A DNA stretch of 64,000 nucleotides. Source: Terebella lapidaria. Its lineage: Eukaryota > Annelida > Polychaeta > Terebellida > Terebellidae. The first letter of the stretch is position 1, and each line of letters opens with the position of its first letter. The position numbers and the translations under genes are program-made. The notes beneath the pieces are model-generated. The model was given only the letters and a program-made list of their open reading frames with translations, was not told the origin of the DNA and ran no database searches. This document shows positions 37,401-43,999 of the stretch, one piece after another. The stretch spans positions 21,966,868 to 22,030,867 of the forward strand of contig OX424555.1 of assembly GCA_949152475.1 (NCBI GenBank), given 5' to 3'.

Positions 37401-38988
37401 ACAAATCCTACATTACATATACCCAGTCCCAAATGGTTTAAGCATGAACATTTGAGATGAATTAGAAAAGAATATGGATCAGCATGGAACAGCCACCCCT
37501 GATCCCCCAAGTATCGTATCCAAGACACCATGCATATGAGATCGCTGGATGAGGTGCTAGAACTCTCTGGCTTTAATTGTGACTGGTCTGGGTATCAACA
37601 GTTTCTCACCTATATAGATTCTATTGTACATAATCATGGGAATTTTCAATATTATACAGATTGATTCTGCCTGAATATTGAAAGCCACTATATTTGTCAC
37701 TATATGTCACTATATTTGTTTTTCAGTCTGTCTCATATATCACATATATCTGAATGTACAGAATTTGAAATGAACACAGAATCAAAACACCATGTCCAGC
37801 CGTGACTTGTTACTTGAAGCAACTGAAAATCCTTAAAACCTCGGCAAATAACATTGGATCAGAACATCAGTGGACTCACATCAGTAGTTGTATTGGTATT
37901 GTGTCTGTTTACAGGTATGACTCGTTAAGGAAGATAGACCGCAGTGAAGCCCCGATCGAGGAAGACCTCAAGAACGCCCCCTGGTATCAAGCAGGGATAC
38001 CGCGGTAACTACACTTCCAATCTTCTTCATTAAATCTCTAATAATGTTTCTTGCATTTGTTCAACTTATTTGAATGCGGTAATACTTCACAGAGTATTTA
38101 TCAATGATGCTATATTGTCTACCTCACAGGGAGATAGCACTGGAGATGCTGGCACAGGAGGAGATTGGTTCGTTTGTCGTACGAGACAGTACCACACACC
38201 CGGGCTGCTACGCTCTCTCCGTCAAGGTGCCCAAGTACGACAACCCCATGGGCATATCTCACTACCTCATCATGAGGACATCACACGGCGGAGTCAAACT
38301 CAAGGTTACTATAACATACAGTGCCCCATTTGGAAATCTTGTAAAATATTACTTCAGGATAATTACATGTATAGCAGTAATACAAATCATAGGAACCTGT
38401 GACGGCAACACAAATGTTAAATTGTATGAGATCATGATTTGGTACAAACGAGTCATAGGTGCTATGATTTTGGCTGCCTTACCGGTACTTTCACTGCCTT
38501 CCATGTTAATAGCTTTCTTCTAACTGTGCTCTGGGCCACAACTATTTAGCTGATTCACTTCGAATAACCTACAGTGAATCAGAACATTGTATGCTTTTCT
38601 CCTGTTCAATAATCATTCAGTCAGATTCAATGCATGAGACTGTGATGAGATTAACTAGTCTTACTAGTATGTACCGGTAGCATTAAATTCATGCAGTATA
38701 GCATGCTGCTGAAAAAGGATCCAGCATTTCTTGTAAAATGTATGTTACTCACATGAACTCACAGCCTGCCGTTGCTCCCCCCAGGGCCTGGACAAGGAGT
38801 GGTCGTCCCTGACGGCGCTAGTCACCCACCACTCCGTAATGCGGGAGCTGCTGCCGTGTCCGCTACGTCTGCCGCGTGCCGCTAACAACCCGGCTTTCCG
38901 TGACGAGGACCGCGGCGACCAGGAAGAGGACGAGGACTATCAGAGACTGGCTGACTGTAGCAACATGATGCAGGACCTTAAACTGTGA
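3451..38988 (+). CDS. SH2D5: SH2D5-like adaptor protein (PTB + SH2), spliced, 11 coding exons
   Basis: Exons read from splice sites and phase: 3451-4485, 10213-10293, 11702-11776, 12034-12180, 12324-12713, 18773-19216, 19570-19865, 24362-24652, 37915-38004, 38130-38304, 38785-38988. They sum to 1,076 codons including TGA, and every junction keeps frame. Residues 1-335 are an Asn/His/Ser-rich extension. A phosphotyrosine-binding (PTB) domain spans about 335-470 (YIGSF strand, MAHALKRISYAT, CHAFVT). A charged coiled coil follows at about 500-570, then a Pro/Ser-rich linker with a basic KKRRKK cluster. An SH2 domain spans about 940-1040 with GSFVVRDS (Arg968 at the phosphotyrosine position) and ISHYLI (His of strand D). 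PTB-then-SH2 order and the MAHAL..RI motif match vertebrate SH2D5 as I remember it; that protein is only about 420 residues. The family is thought to act as a cytoplasmic, post-synaptic signalling adaptor. Shc and tensins differ in sequence or domain order. Alternative start: Met3 at 3457, which has the better Kozak context. Confidence 0.8.
4486..10212 (+). other. SH2D5-like intron 1
   Basis: A 5.7-kb intron bounded by GTACTG and TTTCTATTTCAG. It is AT-rich, with scattered short open frames and TACATGTA/ATATAT words. I see no gene, no RNA gene and no recognisable transposon in it. Confidence 0.6.
10213..10293 (+). CDS. SH2D5: SH2D5-like exon 2 (PTB domain)
   Basis: 27 codons, phase 0 on both sides, between TTTCTATTTCAG and CGG|GTATGT. 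It begins YIGSFSVIGEEQ and continues as an amphipathic helix (YVRKQLMEMR), the usual first strand and helix of a PTB domain. Too short to appear as a long open frame, but both splice sites and the phase are good. Confidence 0.85.
11702..11776 (+). CDS. SH2D5: SH2D5-like exon 3 (PTB domain)
   Basis: 25 codons, phase 0, between CCCTTCCAG and GAG|GTGTGT. The peptide has the PTB strand AVLLVISLSGVKVC followed by SSTGE. This is the hydrophobic strand pair before the MAHAL segment in SH2D5/Shc-like PTB folds. Confidence 0.85.
12034..12180 (+). CDS. SH2D5: SH2D5-like exon 4 (PTB core)
   Basis: 49 codons, phase 0, between TTTGTTTCACAG and GAG|GTACAA. It holds the most diagnostic stretch of the gene: MAHALKRISYATCDPDCCQF, then FLAREP and CHAFVTKSAQE. 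This resembles the corresponding part of vertebrate SH2D5 closely (from memory) and Shc more distantly. Confidence 0.88.
12324..12713 (+). CDS. SH2D5: SH2D5-like exon 5 (PTB end and coiled coil)
   Basis: 130 codons, phase 0 on both sides. The first ~20 residues (AEELNAIIGNAFKMAF) are the C-terminal PTB helix. A Pro/Ser linker follows, then a strongly charged Glu/Arg/Gln coiled coil of about 70 residues. The donor is CTTCTTGG|GTAGGT. That donor and the last ~20 exon bases are the first unit of the adjacent 49-bp minisatellite. Only this first donor keeps the frame into exon 6 (see findings). Confidence 0.82.
12690..14070 (+). repeat. 49-bp minisatellite (~28 copies) carrying repeated splice donors
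   Basis: A tandem array with a 49-base period. Each unit reads approximately GGCAGGGACAGGACTTCTTG, then GGTAGGTCTGAAGGTTGGAC, then TGTCATCAA. It starts inside the end of SH2D5-like exon 5, so nearly every unit carries a copy of the exon end plus a donor-like GTAGGT. In several units this is changed to GCAGGT or AAAGGT-like forms. Units near 13,281 and 13,378 keep the AAAGACAGGACT spelling of the exon itself. Copies are very similar, which suggests recent expansion or homogenisation. Confidence 0.95.
14071..18772 (+). other. SH2D5-like intron 5, part downstream of the minisatellite
   Basis: 4.7 kb of non-coding DNA ending at the acceptor CCAACATCAG. Segments at 14,091-14,160 and 15,716-15,785 are diverged copies of one ~70-bp sequence containing GCCCAGAGAATTTGTATG. 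Some stretches (14,640-14,960 and 15,440-15,700) are richer in GC than their surroundings and could be conserved non-coding DNA, but I see no gene or known element. Confidence 0.5.
18773..19216 (+). CDS. SH2D5: SH2D5-like exon 6 (linker)
   Basis: 148 codons, phase 0 on both sides, acceptor CATCAG|GCC and donor CAG|GTCAGT. Ser/Pro/His-rich linker beginning AKHVAGRTKHK. The middle part (ASLTALRDAFIQGKLRTYGS) is less repetitive, predicted helical, and may be a short conserved motif. No known domain. Confidence 0.78.
19564..19572 (+). promoter_or_regulatory. Tandem NAGNAG splice acceptor of exon 7
   Basis: The acceptor reads ACCCAGCAG|ACC, so splicing can occur after either AG, three bases apart. 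The choice would insert or remove one glutamine at the start of exon 7 without changing frame. NAGNAG acceptors are a known source of single-residue isoforms; actual use here is inferred. Confidence 0.6.
19570..19865 (+). CDS. SH2D5: SH2D5-like exon 7 (Pro/Ser linker)
   Basis: 296 bases, entering at phase 0 and leaving with two bases of a codon (CTCCG|GTATGT). The peptide is Pro/Ser/Lys-rich (RPLPATPPEILRKSRPK; LGPPTPLR) with PxxP stretches that could bind SH3 domains. Starting after the second AG would give 293 bases. Confidence 0.75.
19866..24361 (+). other. SH2D5-like intron 7
   Basis: Apart from element A, it has no called gene. At 22,930-22,977 a short A/T-rich inverted repeat (TTCCACGA...TCGTGGAA) could form a hairpin. 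A strong acceptor-like site ATCATATTTCAG at 24,281 opens a short in-frame tail that ends at a stop 15 codons later (possible alternative last exon, see findings). Confidence 0.5.
20571..22023 (-). mobile_element. Pearl/CvA-like Helentron-associated element A (intron 7)
   Basis: A non-autonomous element in minus orientation. Its 3' end (left) has the hairpin GGTTATCGGACC / GGTCCGGTAACC followed by TAAAAAG. Next comes a GC-rich (GTC)n-like microsatellite, then about seven degenerate ~135-bp tandem repeats (21,050-21,950) rich in TGACCTTGAATTTGACCT. The 5' end (right) carries AGGTTACCGGACA, which is complementary to the 3' hairpin arm (a sub-terminal inverted repeat). A 3' stem-loop, sub-terminal inverted repeat, core tandem repeats and a microsatellite are the known layout of Helentron-associated elements such as bivalve pearl. 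No open reading frame of its own. Confidence 0.7.
24362..24652 (+). CDS. SH2D5: SH2D5-like exon 8 (linker, basic cluster)
   Basis: The reading frame runs MDMTQNYPRYPSYYPAQPH... to KSLRQRFQTWKKRRKK and RHSIADIR, leaving with two bases of a codon (CAG|GTAACC) that exon 9 completes. The 3' side is firm. The start is less sure: the acceptors CAGAG|T at 24,362 and CCCAG|G at 24,398 both fit the required phase, and neither has a strong pyrimidine tract. The basic cluster could be a nuclear or membrane-binding signal. Confidence 0.65.
25241..26703 (+). mobile_element. Pearl/CvA-like element B, 5' part
   Basis: Starts TTAGCCCAAAGGCTAAGATA then GGTTACCGGACA, the same 5' end as element A. It contains a 454-bp direct duplication (motif AAAATGGCTGTTTTGACC at 25,631 and 26,085) with many TCAAGGTCA words, and reaches a (GGAC)n microsatellite at 26,678-26,698. 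The element continues at 36,566 after the large insertion. Plus orientation, no coding capacity of its own. Confidence 0.7.
26855..30640 (+). repeat. 38-bp tandem array, ~99 copies
   Basis: Unit GGGACTACACCAGACCTACA + GTTGGACACTACCTCACA. The left edge (26,855-26,950) is degenerate and the rest is very uniform. A longer unit of 1,099 bases (about 29 monomers) repeats: 28,160-29,100 recurs at 29,260-30,100 with the same rare variants. Because the unit has no stop in the plus frames, it gives spurious open frames of up to 538 codons. Each unit contains TACCTCACAGGG, the same word found near both TIRs of the enclosing element. Confidence 0.97.
30856..31404 (+). mobile_element. Pearl/CvA-like element C (short copy)
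   Basis: About 550 bp. 5' end AATTGGCCTAAAGGCTAAGA then CCGGTCACCGGACATG; 3' end GCAATAGGTTATCG...GGTCCGGTAACCAAAAAC. Same family as elements A and B but more diverged and with few core repeats. It lies between the 38-bp array and the minus-strand gene, so it is nested in the 9.86-kb insertion. Confidence 0.65.
31451..32144 (-). CDS. Uncharacterised spliced gene, C-terminal part (basic W-SEEE domain protein)
   Basis: Three exons on the minus strand: 32144-32058, 31917-31813, 31668-31451. All have good AG/GT sites and all three junctions are phase 1, giving one continuous frame that ends in TAA. The parts are a basic segment (QEKRKVSDEVTRQNKRAK, nuclear-signal-like), an acidic stretch (RDDDVDVDPDWVPDTG), and a C-terminal domain HVNWSEEEVREVKTFFGD...VPGKKDCLSA. 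From memory, W-T/S-EEE...VPGK-CL domains of this type recur in multi-copy, probably transposon-borne proteins of fish and marine invertebrates and look Myb/SANT-like. Upstream exons were not resolved. It lies inside the TIR-bounded insertion, so it may be that element's own gene; function unknown. Confidence 0.6.
32640..33530 (+). repeat. 120-bp tandem repeat (~7 copies)
   Basis: Word TTCAAGTTGAAATTCAAA recurs at about 32,639, 32,768, 32,888, 33,008, 33,128, 33,248, 33,371 and 33,492. Units differ by 5-15%. Non-coding. Confidence 0.9.
33535..34415 (+). repeat. ~132-bp tandem repeat (~6-7 copies)
   Basis: Unit contains AATAGACTTAACTAG, GTTAACTTATTCAGTTACAC, CTGGACAAAACCTTTACC and TTGTTGAGC. 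One partial 30-bp duplication occurs near 34,080. Directly abuts the 120-bp array but has unrelated sequence. Confidence 0.9.
34669..35016 (+). repeat. 168-bp tandem repeat (two units and a stub)
   Basis: Units start GCGTTCACAAGCCATGTGTC at 34,669 and 34,837; a third starts at 35,005 and breaks off into a (GCGGAC)n stretch. The two full units are almost identical. Confidence 0.9.
35138..35818. repeat. Foldback (long inverted repeat), ~680 bp
   Basis: The left arm from about 35,138 (GCAGGTCCGAAAGACGAAGT...ATTACAGCTAAACCTGCC AA) is matched by the reverse complement of the right arm ending near 35,818. The match runs with gaps through both halves (CTACAAACATTTTCAATCGT versus TTACAAACATCTTGAATCGT) to a centre near 35,480. 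Arms are about 300 bp and perhaps 75% alike. No gene in it. Confidence 0.75.
36140..36156 (-). CDS. Possible first coding exon of the insertion's minus-strand gene
   Basis: ATGGCGAACATTCTTGG followed by a strong donor GTAAGT on the minus strand; G at -3 and +4 give a good Kozak context. It encodes MANIL plus two bases. It lies just downstream of the CRE/NRF-1 stretch and in the same orientation as the gene ending at 31,451. Linkage to that gene is inference; connecting exons were not found. Confidence 0.35.
36198..36251 (-). promoter_or_regulatory. Promoter-like segment with NRF-1 and CRE palindromes
   Basis: TGCGCATGCGCA (36,198-36,209) is a perfect NRF-1-type palindrome and TGACGTCA (36,244-36,251) a perfect cAMP-response element. 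They lie 40-95 bases upstream of a minus-strand ATG with a strong splice donor, in a locally GC-rich patch. This combination is typical of TATA-less animal promoters. Confidence 0.5.
36566..36646 (+). mobile_element. Pearl/CvA-like element B, 3' end
   Basis: Resumes the (GGAC)n microsatellite, then GACGCAACGCCATGCCAATA, and ends with the hairpin GGTTATCGGACC AAA GGTCCGGTAACC followed by TAAAAAG. This matches the 3' end of element A (reverse complement). With 25,241-26,703 it makes one element of about 1.5 kb interrupted by a 9.86-kb insertion. Confidence 0.7.
37915..38004 (+). CDS. SH2D5: SH2D5-like exon 9 (start of SH2 domain)
   Basis: 90 bases between GTGTCTGTTTACAG and CGCG|GTAACT. Enters with one base and leaves with two. 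The peptide YDSLRKIDRSEAPIEEDLKN ends APWYQAGIP, the conserved W-Y opening of an SH2 domain. Confidence 0.85.
38130..38304 (+). CDS. SH2D5: SH2D5-like exon 10 (SH2 core)
   Basis: 175 bases, leaving at phase 0 (CTCAAG|GTTACT). Encodes REIALEMLAQEEIGSFVVRD with the FLVRES-like motif (invariant Arg968) and GISHYLIMRTSHGG with the strand-D histidine. Both phosphotyrosine-contact residues are present, so the domain looks binding-competent. Confidence 0.88.
38785..38988 (+). CDS. SH2D5: SH2D5-like exon 11 (SH2 end and C-terminus)
   Basis: Acceptor TGCTCCCCCCAG, 67 codons and TGA. SLTALVTHHSVMRELLPCPL is the final SH2 helix and strand, followed by NNPAF, an acidic stretch and the C-terminal peptide DYQRLADCSNMMQDLKL. 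The last 50 bases are tandemly duplicated in the 3' UTR (see next entry). Candidate AATAAA signals occur at 41,423 and in the MITE near 40,335; the true 3' end is unknown. Confidence 0.88.
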   Translation, partial: GLDKEWSSLTALVTHHSVMRELLPCPLRLPRAANNPAFRDEDRGDQEEDEDYQRLADCSNMMQDLKL

Positions 38989-39065
38989 CCATGGCAACCA
39001 CCTAACTCCCCAGCCGACTGTAGCATCATGATGCAGGACCTCAAGCTGTGACCATGGCAACCACC
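38953..39065 (+). repeat. 63-bp tandem duplication spanning the stop codon
   Basis: Copy 1, 38,953-39,002, includes the end of the coding sequence and TGA. Copy 2, 39,016-39,065, has three differences in 50 bases, two of them synonymous. The offset of 63 keeps frame: after the first TGA (38,986) the frame stays open through PWQPPNSPADCSIMMQDLKL to a second TGA at 39,049. Confidence 0.95.
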
Positions 39066-41630
39066 AAACCACCAGTCATCAATCCTAGTCCAGAGTAGTC
39101 CTCAGTTTCTGAATTGCAAACTAGTTTGCTCTAGGTAGCTAGCTCACTCCAAGAAAATACCAATTTCCAGTTAACGACTACAATAATCTTGATCATGTTT
39201 GTGTTTCAATATCACTGCGACATCTGACTAGAGTTAGACCTGTACATGTAGATTTTTCACCTCGTTTTCCAGTGGACTGTTTTCAGCTTTGTTGATTGAA
39301 CATTGAGATGTACCACGATACTACTCATTTATAAGAAGTTCCAAGCCGGTCCGAGTGTGTACCGGTCCGAATGTATATCCATGGTAAATATGGCCAACTA
39401 CTTGCAGTGGCTGAAGAATTTTGTCACCTCTGTCTGTGATGTTTAGTGCTCTGTATATGTATATTTGCTTGCCTTAGGTAGTTTATATCTATTCTCTCTA
39501 GCCTAAAACTCAGTATTGTCTCCGCAATGCAAACCTGCATGTCAACGTTCACCTGATATTGACGAAGCAACAATGGATTGTTCATGCATTTCATAGCAAT
39601 GTCATAACTTAGATGACATAATATGCTTCAATACTGGGTCAAATTTCATTGAACTTTCTCATGATTCTCATGCTCGTTCTAGAGTTTGTTTATAATATCT
39701 AGCATCAGTTGTATTGTGTGCAACATGCCCATTGATATTCAACATGAACGTGCGACAATATTATGAAAGTGTGTGGAGTCATAGATGAAAGTGTGCCAAA
39801 TAAGAGCTCCAACACAAACCCTGATCCTACTGTTCCACTTGGTCTTGTTGTAATCATGTCACTGATAATGGAACCTGCTGTTTTTGCTGTCTTGATGAGA
39901 ATATCTTTGTCAACGCAATACTGTTAAAACAATTGTTTTTACGATAGAAGGTCACAATCATGTATATAACCCATGGTCATGTGAAAGAAAACTGCTTCAC
40001 CAAGCTGCTATTGGAATCTCGGCACTCAGAATTCAACTATTCCATTCTCAAAGCATCTACAACATCAGTACACGTATACTTCTGGTGTAATACATGTAAC
40101 TCATTAGATTGAATTGTGTTGTGCACTTGAATATCTCCGCTGTGCCAAGGCAGTATTTCAAACACACATAATGAATACCGTATTGGTCCTAATAGTGGCA
40201 CGTCCCCTAATAGTAGAGCGCCCCCCTCTTTTCCCCCAAAATGACCAATTTTTGTAACCTTGTAATTCACTTCATATCTTTCTGATAACATCTTGGGAGT
40301 GTTCCAATCCACACATTTATGTTATTTGAATCAAAATAAAGGCTATTGAAGGCTATAGGTATATTATTCGGTGACTTTCCTAAATTTCACCCCAAGTTTG
40401 ACCTCAGTTTTGTACATGCTGCTGCAGGAGGTCTTGCTTTGGCCTGCCGTGCTACTATTAAGACCAATACAGTAGGTTATATGCTACAAAAATACATGTA
40501 CATTTATTTCAATAGCACAATGATGATGATCGAGTCCTAGTTCATGTATTTGTGAAACCAAAAATGTGTTGTGTTCATACTGAAGATACCAGTATCGAAG
40601 AACACAATAGATCAAGAATATAGCAGTATTCTCTTTGAATCTTGATAACATATTGATCTTGTTGACAATATATTAATAAGCTATCAGCTTTATGATTTCT
40701 CTGTGGTGTTCATGTAATTTATTATTATTTAATGAGATTATCAGTCAGCATTGTGGTAGTTTCGGTATTTCCCTTCGAATGAATATTGATGGTAATCATG
40801 GTAATGTAGGGGAGAAATATTGCTGACACAAACCATAATCAATTTTGTGATTTTTCTTGTGCAATATATATTATATATTTAGTTGTATGTTTATTCAATA
40901 TGTGTTTTGTTTAGATGACTGTTTATTGTCTGAAATTTGACTGATCTGAACTTGAGCTTGAGAAAATTCCGCATTGAAGCAGGCCTGTGACATTAAACTA
41001 TGGCTGGACATTGGTGTAGGCCTGGGCACTGGCAATGTCAGCCAGTGTCGGCCTATCTGTTACTGGAATTACTGAGCCAGTCTTTACTATTTTGCCCTGA
41101 TAGCATTCACAACGGTTACAGGTTCTGTACTCCGTATAAGCAAATCTGTACAGAAACCACATTATAATGTTGTACACTATGATCACTATTAAAGTAGAGA
41201 AAACAGTTTGTTGTCCATAAAAAAAAGATGAAGTTTTGTGTAGAGTGTGAGAATGAAGGCCGTGTTGTGTAGAGGTAGTGATATATGTGCACAGAATGTT
41301 GTGATTGCTAGCGGTGTGGCAGTGTTGGATGTACATTTTGCCTTTGCTGGTGCTACGAGCAAACACTGTAAATGTACCATAATGTTCTTTGTCTATTACA
41401 TGTAAACCTTGAATCATGTCATAATAAAAGTAAAGCAATACCCACTTGTTCCTTGTGATAAAAAAATGTCACCAATTTCTTTACCTCTAATGAAATACAC
41501 TGTGATTGTGTAGCGATTTTGCGATTGATGGTTATTTGGTGCCGTGGTTTCTCTCGTTGTGTTTATTTTTCGTATAGTCTTTTTGTAGTACCTCTCGTCT
41601 CTGTGTCCGAACGCTATAGACAATTAATAG
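39066..41630. other. Downstream region of SH2D5-like gene
   Basis: Probably 3' UTR then intergenic DNA. Contains the MITE at 40,176-40,474 and an AATAAA at 41,423. The frames at 40,998-41,438 minus show no recognisable domain. Confidence 0.5.
40176..40474 (+). mobile_element. MITE copy 1 (~300 bp, TIR TACCGTATTGGTCCTAATAG)
   Basis: Terminal inverted repeats TACCGTATTGGTCCTAATAG...GCACG and its reverse, with a T/C and a G/A difference. Internal words GAAGGCTATAGGTAT and GCAGGAGGTCTTGCTTTGGC are shared with a second copy at 54,602. No coding capacity. Target duplication not clear. Superfamily not assigned. Confidence 0.8.
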
Positions 41631-42573
41631 TGAGACGTCCGCAATTCCATAGTATTTCTCTGGTTAGAGAAAAGTGCTGAAGACATATTAATTCAAAGAC
41701 ACAGGTTTTATTACCAAATTCGACAAGTTACTCACTCACAAAATATATGAAATGTTTCCCCAAATTACACAGTGACCAGGTTTTAGACTAAGTCACCGGG
41801 CTTTACAATAATAAAAGGTTACACCGGGTCCAGATTTAGACTAAGACCCTGCTTTTAACGTAAGGCATCAGAACTAGCGTCAGTCTCGTCCTGCGCGAAG
41901 TCCATGCGGAGGTGAAGGTCCTCTGTAGCCACAATTCTTCCGTCTCCGGAGGTAGGTACTTGCGGAGGTCGTCTCGACATCGTCCGCGGAGGTGTTGCCG
42001 GTGCGGAGGTCCTCTGTCTCTGCGGAGGTCTTTCGCGCTGCGGAGGTCCAGAGGCTCCTCGTCCTTGCGGAGGGTCCTCCGCACGTCTGCTACACCTCCC
42101 TCGTCCGCGGGTGCGGAGGGTCGTCACCTGCGGAGACTGGGTGTCTCCGCACGTCGGGAAACTTCCCTCGCCACTCCGCGGGTGCGGAGTATCGTCCGAG
42201 ACGTCCTTCACAAGTCCGCGGTTGCGGAGGTACGTCTAATGCGGAGACAGAGTGTCTCCGCACATCAGGGGACGTCCCTCCCGTCCCTCCTCGTGTCCGG
42301 GGTTGTAGGCATCGCTGTGTGCCGCTTCCCTGAGACGCTGCTCCCTCACTAGTTCTTTGTCCTCACCTCCGACATGGACACTCCATATTTGTAAAAATCC
42401 CCTTTTCTCCGCATCTGCGGAGGTAGGTTCCGCATCCGCGGAGGTAAGTCTTCCGCAACTGCGGAGGTAGGTCAGTCTCCGCAGTCGGCACCACACTTCT
42501 TTAATATTGAAAATAATTTTCAACATTATTGTCGAGTTTCTTGTAGTGACGAAAATAATTCCCATCATTGGCA
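41631..42573 (-). mobile_element. Gypsy fossil: probable 3' LTR
   Basis: Bounded on the element strand by TGCCAATGATGG and GGACGTCTCA (TG...CA). It holds an AATAAA signal near its far end and many irregular copies of a GCGGAGGTC word. Boundaries are inferred, because no second LTR is available to compare. Confidence 0.45.
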
Positions 42574-42629
42574 CCCGTTTCCGTAAAGGCATCGCTTTTC
42601 CATCACTCCCGATTTTATCCCGCCTTCGT

Positions 42630-43990
42630 CCTTAGGGTTTCCAACGGACGTAGGAGAGAGCTAGAATCCCTCCCAGGCCAAGAAGCCACGGAAGCCAAGT
42701 TGGGGGTCCCTGGGACGATGGCTGCTCAGGCCTATCACTGGGAGCAGAAGTGCTTCTCGTCTTGGCTAGGGGGGCCACAGGCGCCTCAGTGGCCCAGTAC
42801 GCCCAATCCCCTAACCTCTGTGGCGCCCTCCGGCTCCGTCTCGGCCATTTCTCCTCCACCGTCTCGTCTGGCTCCACAACCGGCTCCGCGTCCGTCACCT
42901 CCCTAGGGACCTCCAGTTCCTCTGCGCCCGACGCGTCCTCCGCGGCCGTCACCTCCGGTCCGTCCATCTCGTCGTCCCTCGACGCATCCTCCGCAGGGTC
43001 TCCGCCACCAGTGCGAACCCAAGGGGCCTGTTCAGGAGTGTACGGGCACGTATTAAGATGGTCAATATGGACCTCCTTTGGCACGTCCGTCGGGGACTTC
43101 TGGATTTTAACACGCCAGCCCAGTTGGGCGTCCACGACCAGGTAAGGTCCTGTCCAACCCAACCCGAGCTTCGGTCGAGCCTTCGGTGGATAGCAGTACA
43201 GTACCCAGGTACCAACTGGAAACCGTCTCCGTGCCGCCTTCAAATCGTGGTTTTTCTTCTGCCGCACCGTAGCCCCCTTCATCTGAGTACGGGCGTACTC
43301 GTGAGCGATGGCAGTGGCTTCTCTCACCCACTCCACATACTCGTGTGAGCACGCAGGTGGGGCCTCCTCCCTCCCTTCAGGGTCCGTCCGATACATCAGA
43401 TCGAGAGTAGTAGTCGCCTCCCTGCCCGTCATCATCCGATTCGGCGTGCAGCCCGTACTGTCATGGACAGAAGCCCGGTACGCAGACGTCACATATGGTA
43501 ACCAGTCATCCCAGTCGTCATGGTGGTCATTGACGACCGCGGATAACATCTGGAGGAGCGACCGGTTGAATCGCTCCACCATGCCGTTAGATTGTGGGTG
43601 ATATGGGCTAGCATGGATCTTCTCGCTGCCCAATATCGTGGCTAGCTCTCGGAAGAGGCCGGATTCGAATTCTCGACCCATATCTGAGAAAATACGGGCC
43701 GGAACTCCCCATCTACACACAAACTCCGTGACGAACACGTCCGCTACCGTCTGCGCCCTATGGTCAGGCATCGCGTAGGCCTCCGTCCATCGAGTGAAAC
43801 AATCTGTGATGACGAGAACGTACCGCTGCCCCCTCTTTGAGATCACGCCAATCTCCAGCACGTCCATCGCCACCCTCTCTAGACGGTCACCCACCGGTGC
43901 ATTACCCATGGCCGTGGTTTCCGCGCACTGCACCTCGGACAGGCTCCGCACCAAGTCTCGACGTCCTTCGTCATCCCACACCAGTACATC
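42630..43990 (-). mobile_element. Gypsy fossil: integrase region
   Basis: Integrase core with VLVITDCFTRWTEAY and HPQSNGMVERFNRSL, followed by a Gypsy-type C-terminal region. Part of the fossil described above. Confidence 0.85.
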
Positions 43991-43999
43991 CATGCCTTG

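Larger units (their letters stand above)
24653..37914 (+). other. SH2D5-like intron 8 (13.3 kb, host of nested elements)
   Basis: Bounded by GTAACC and GTGTCTGTTTACAG. About 85% of it is one pearl-like element plus the large insertion inside it (see separate entries). The remaining 24,653-25,240 and 36,646-37,914 hold no gene that I can support. Confidence 0.7.

Noticed and set aside
41836-42352. Ser/Arg-rich frames on both strands
   Set aside because: They fall in the repeated GCGGAGGTC words of the probable LTR of the Gypsy fossil.
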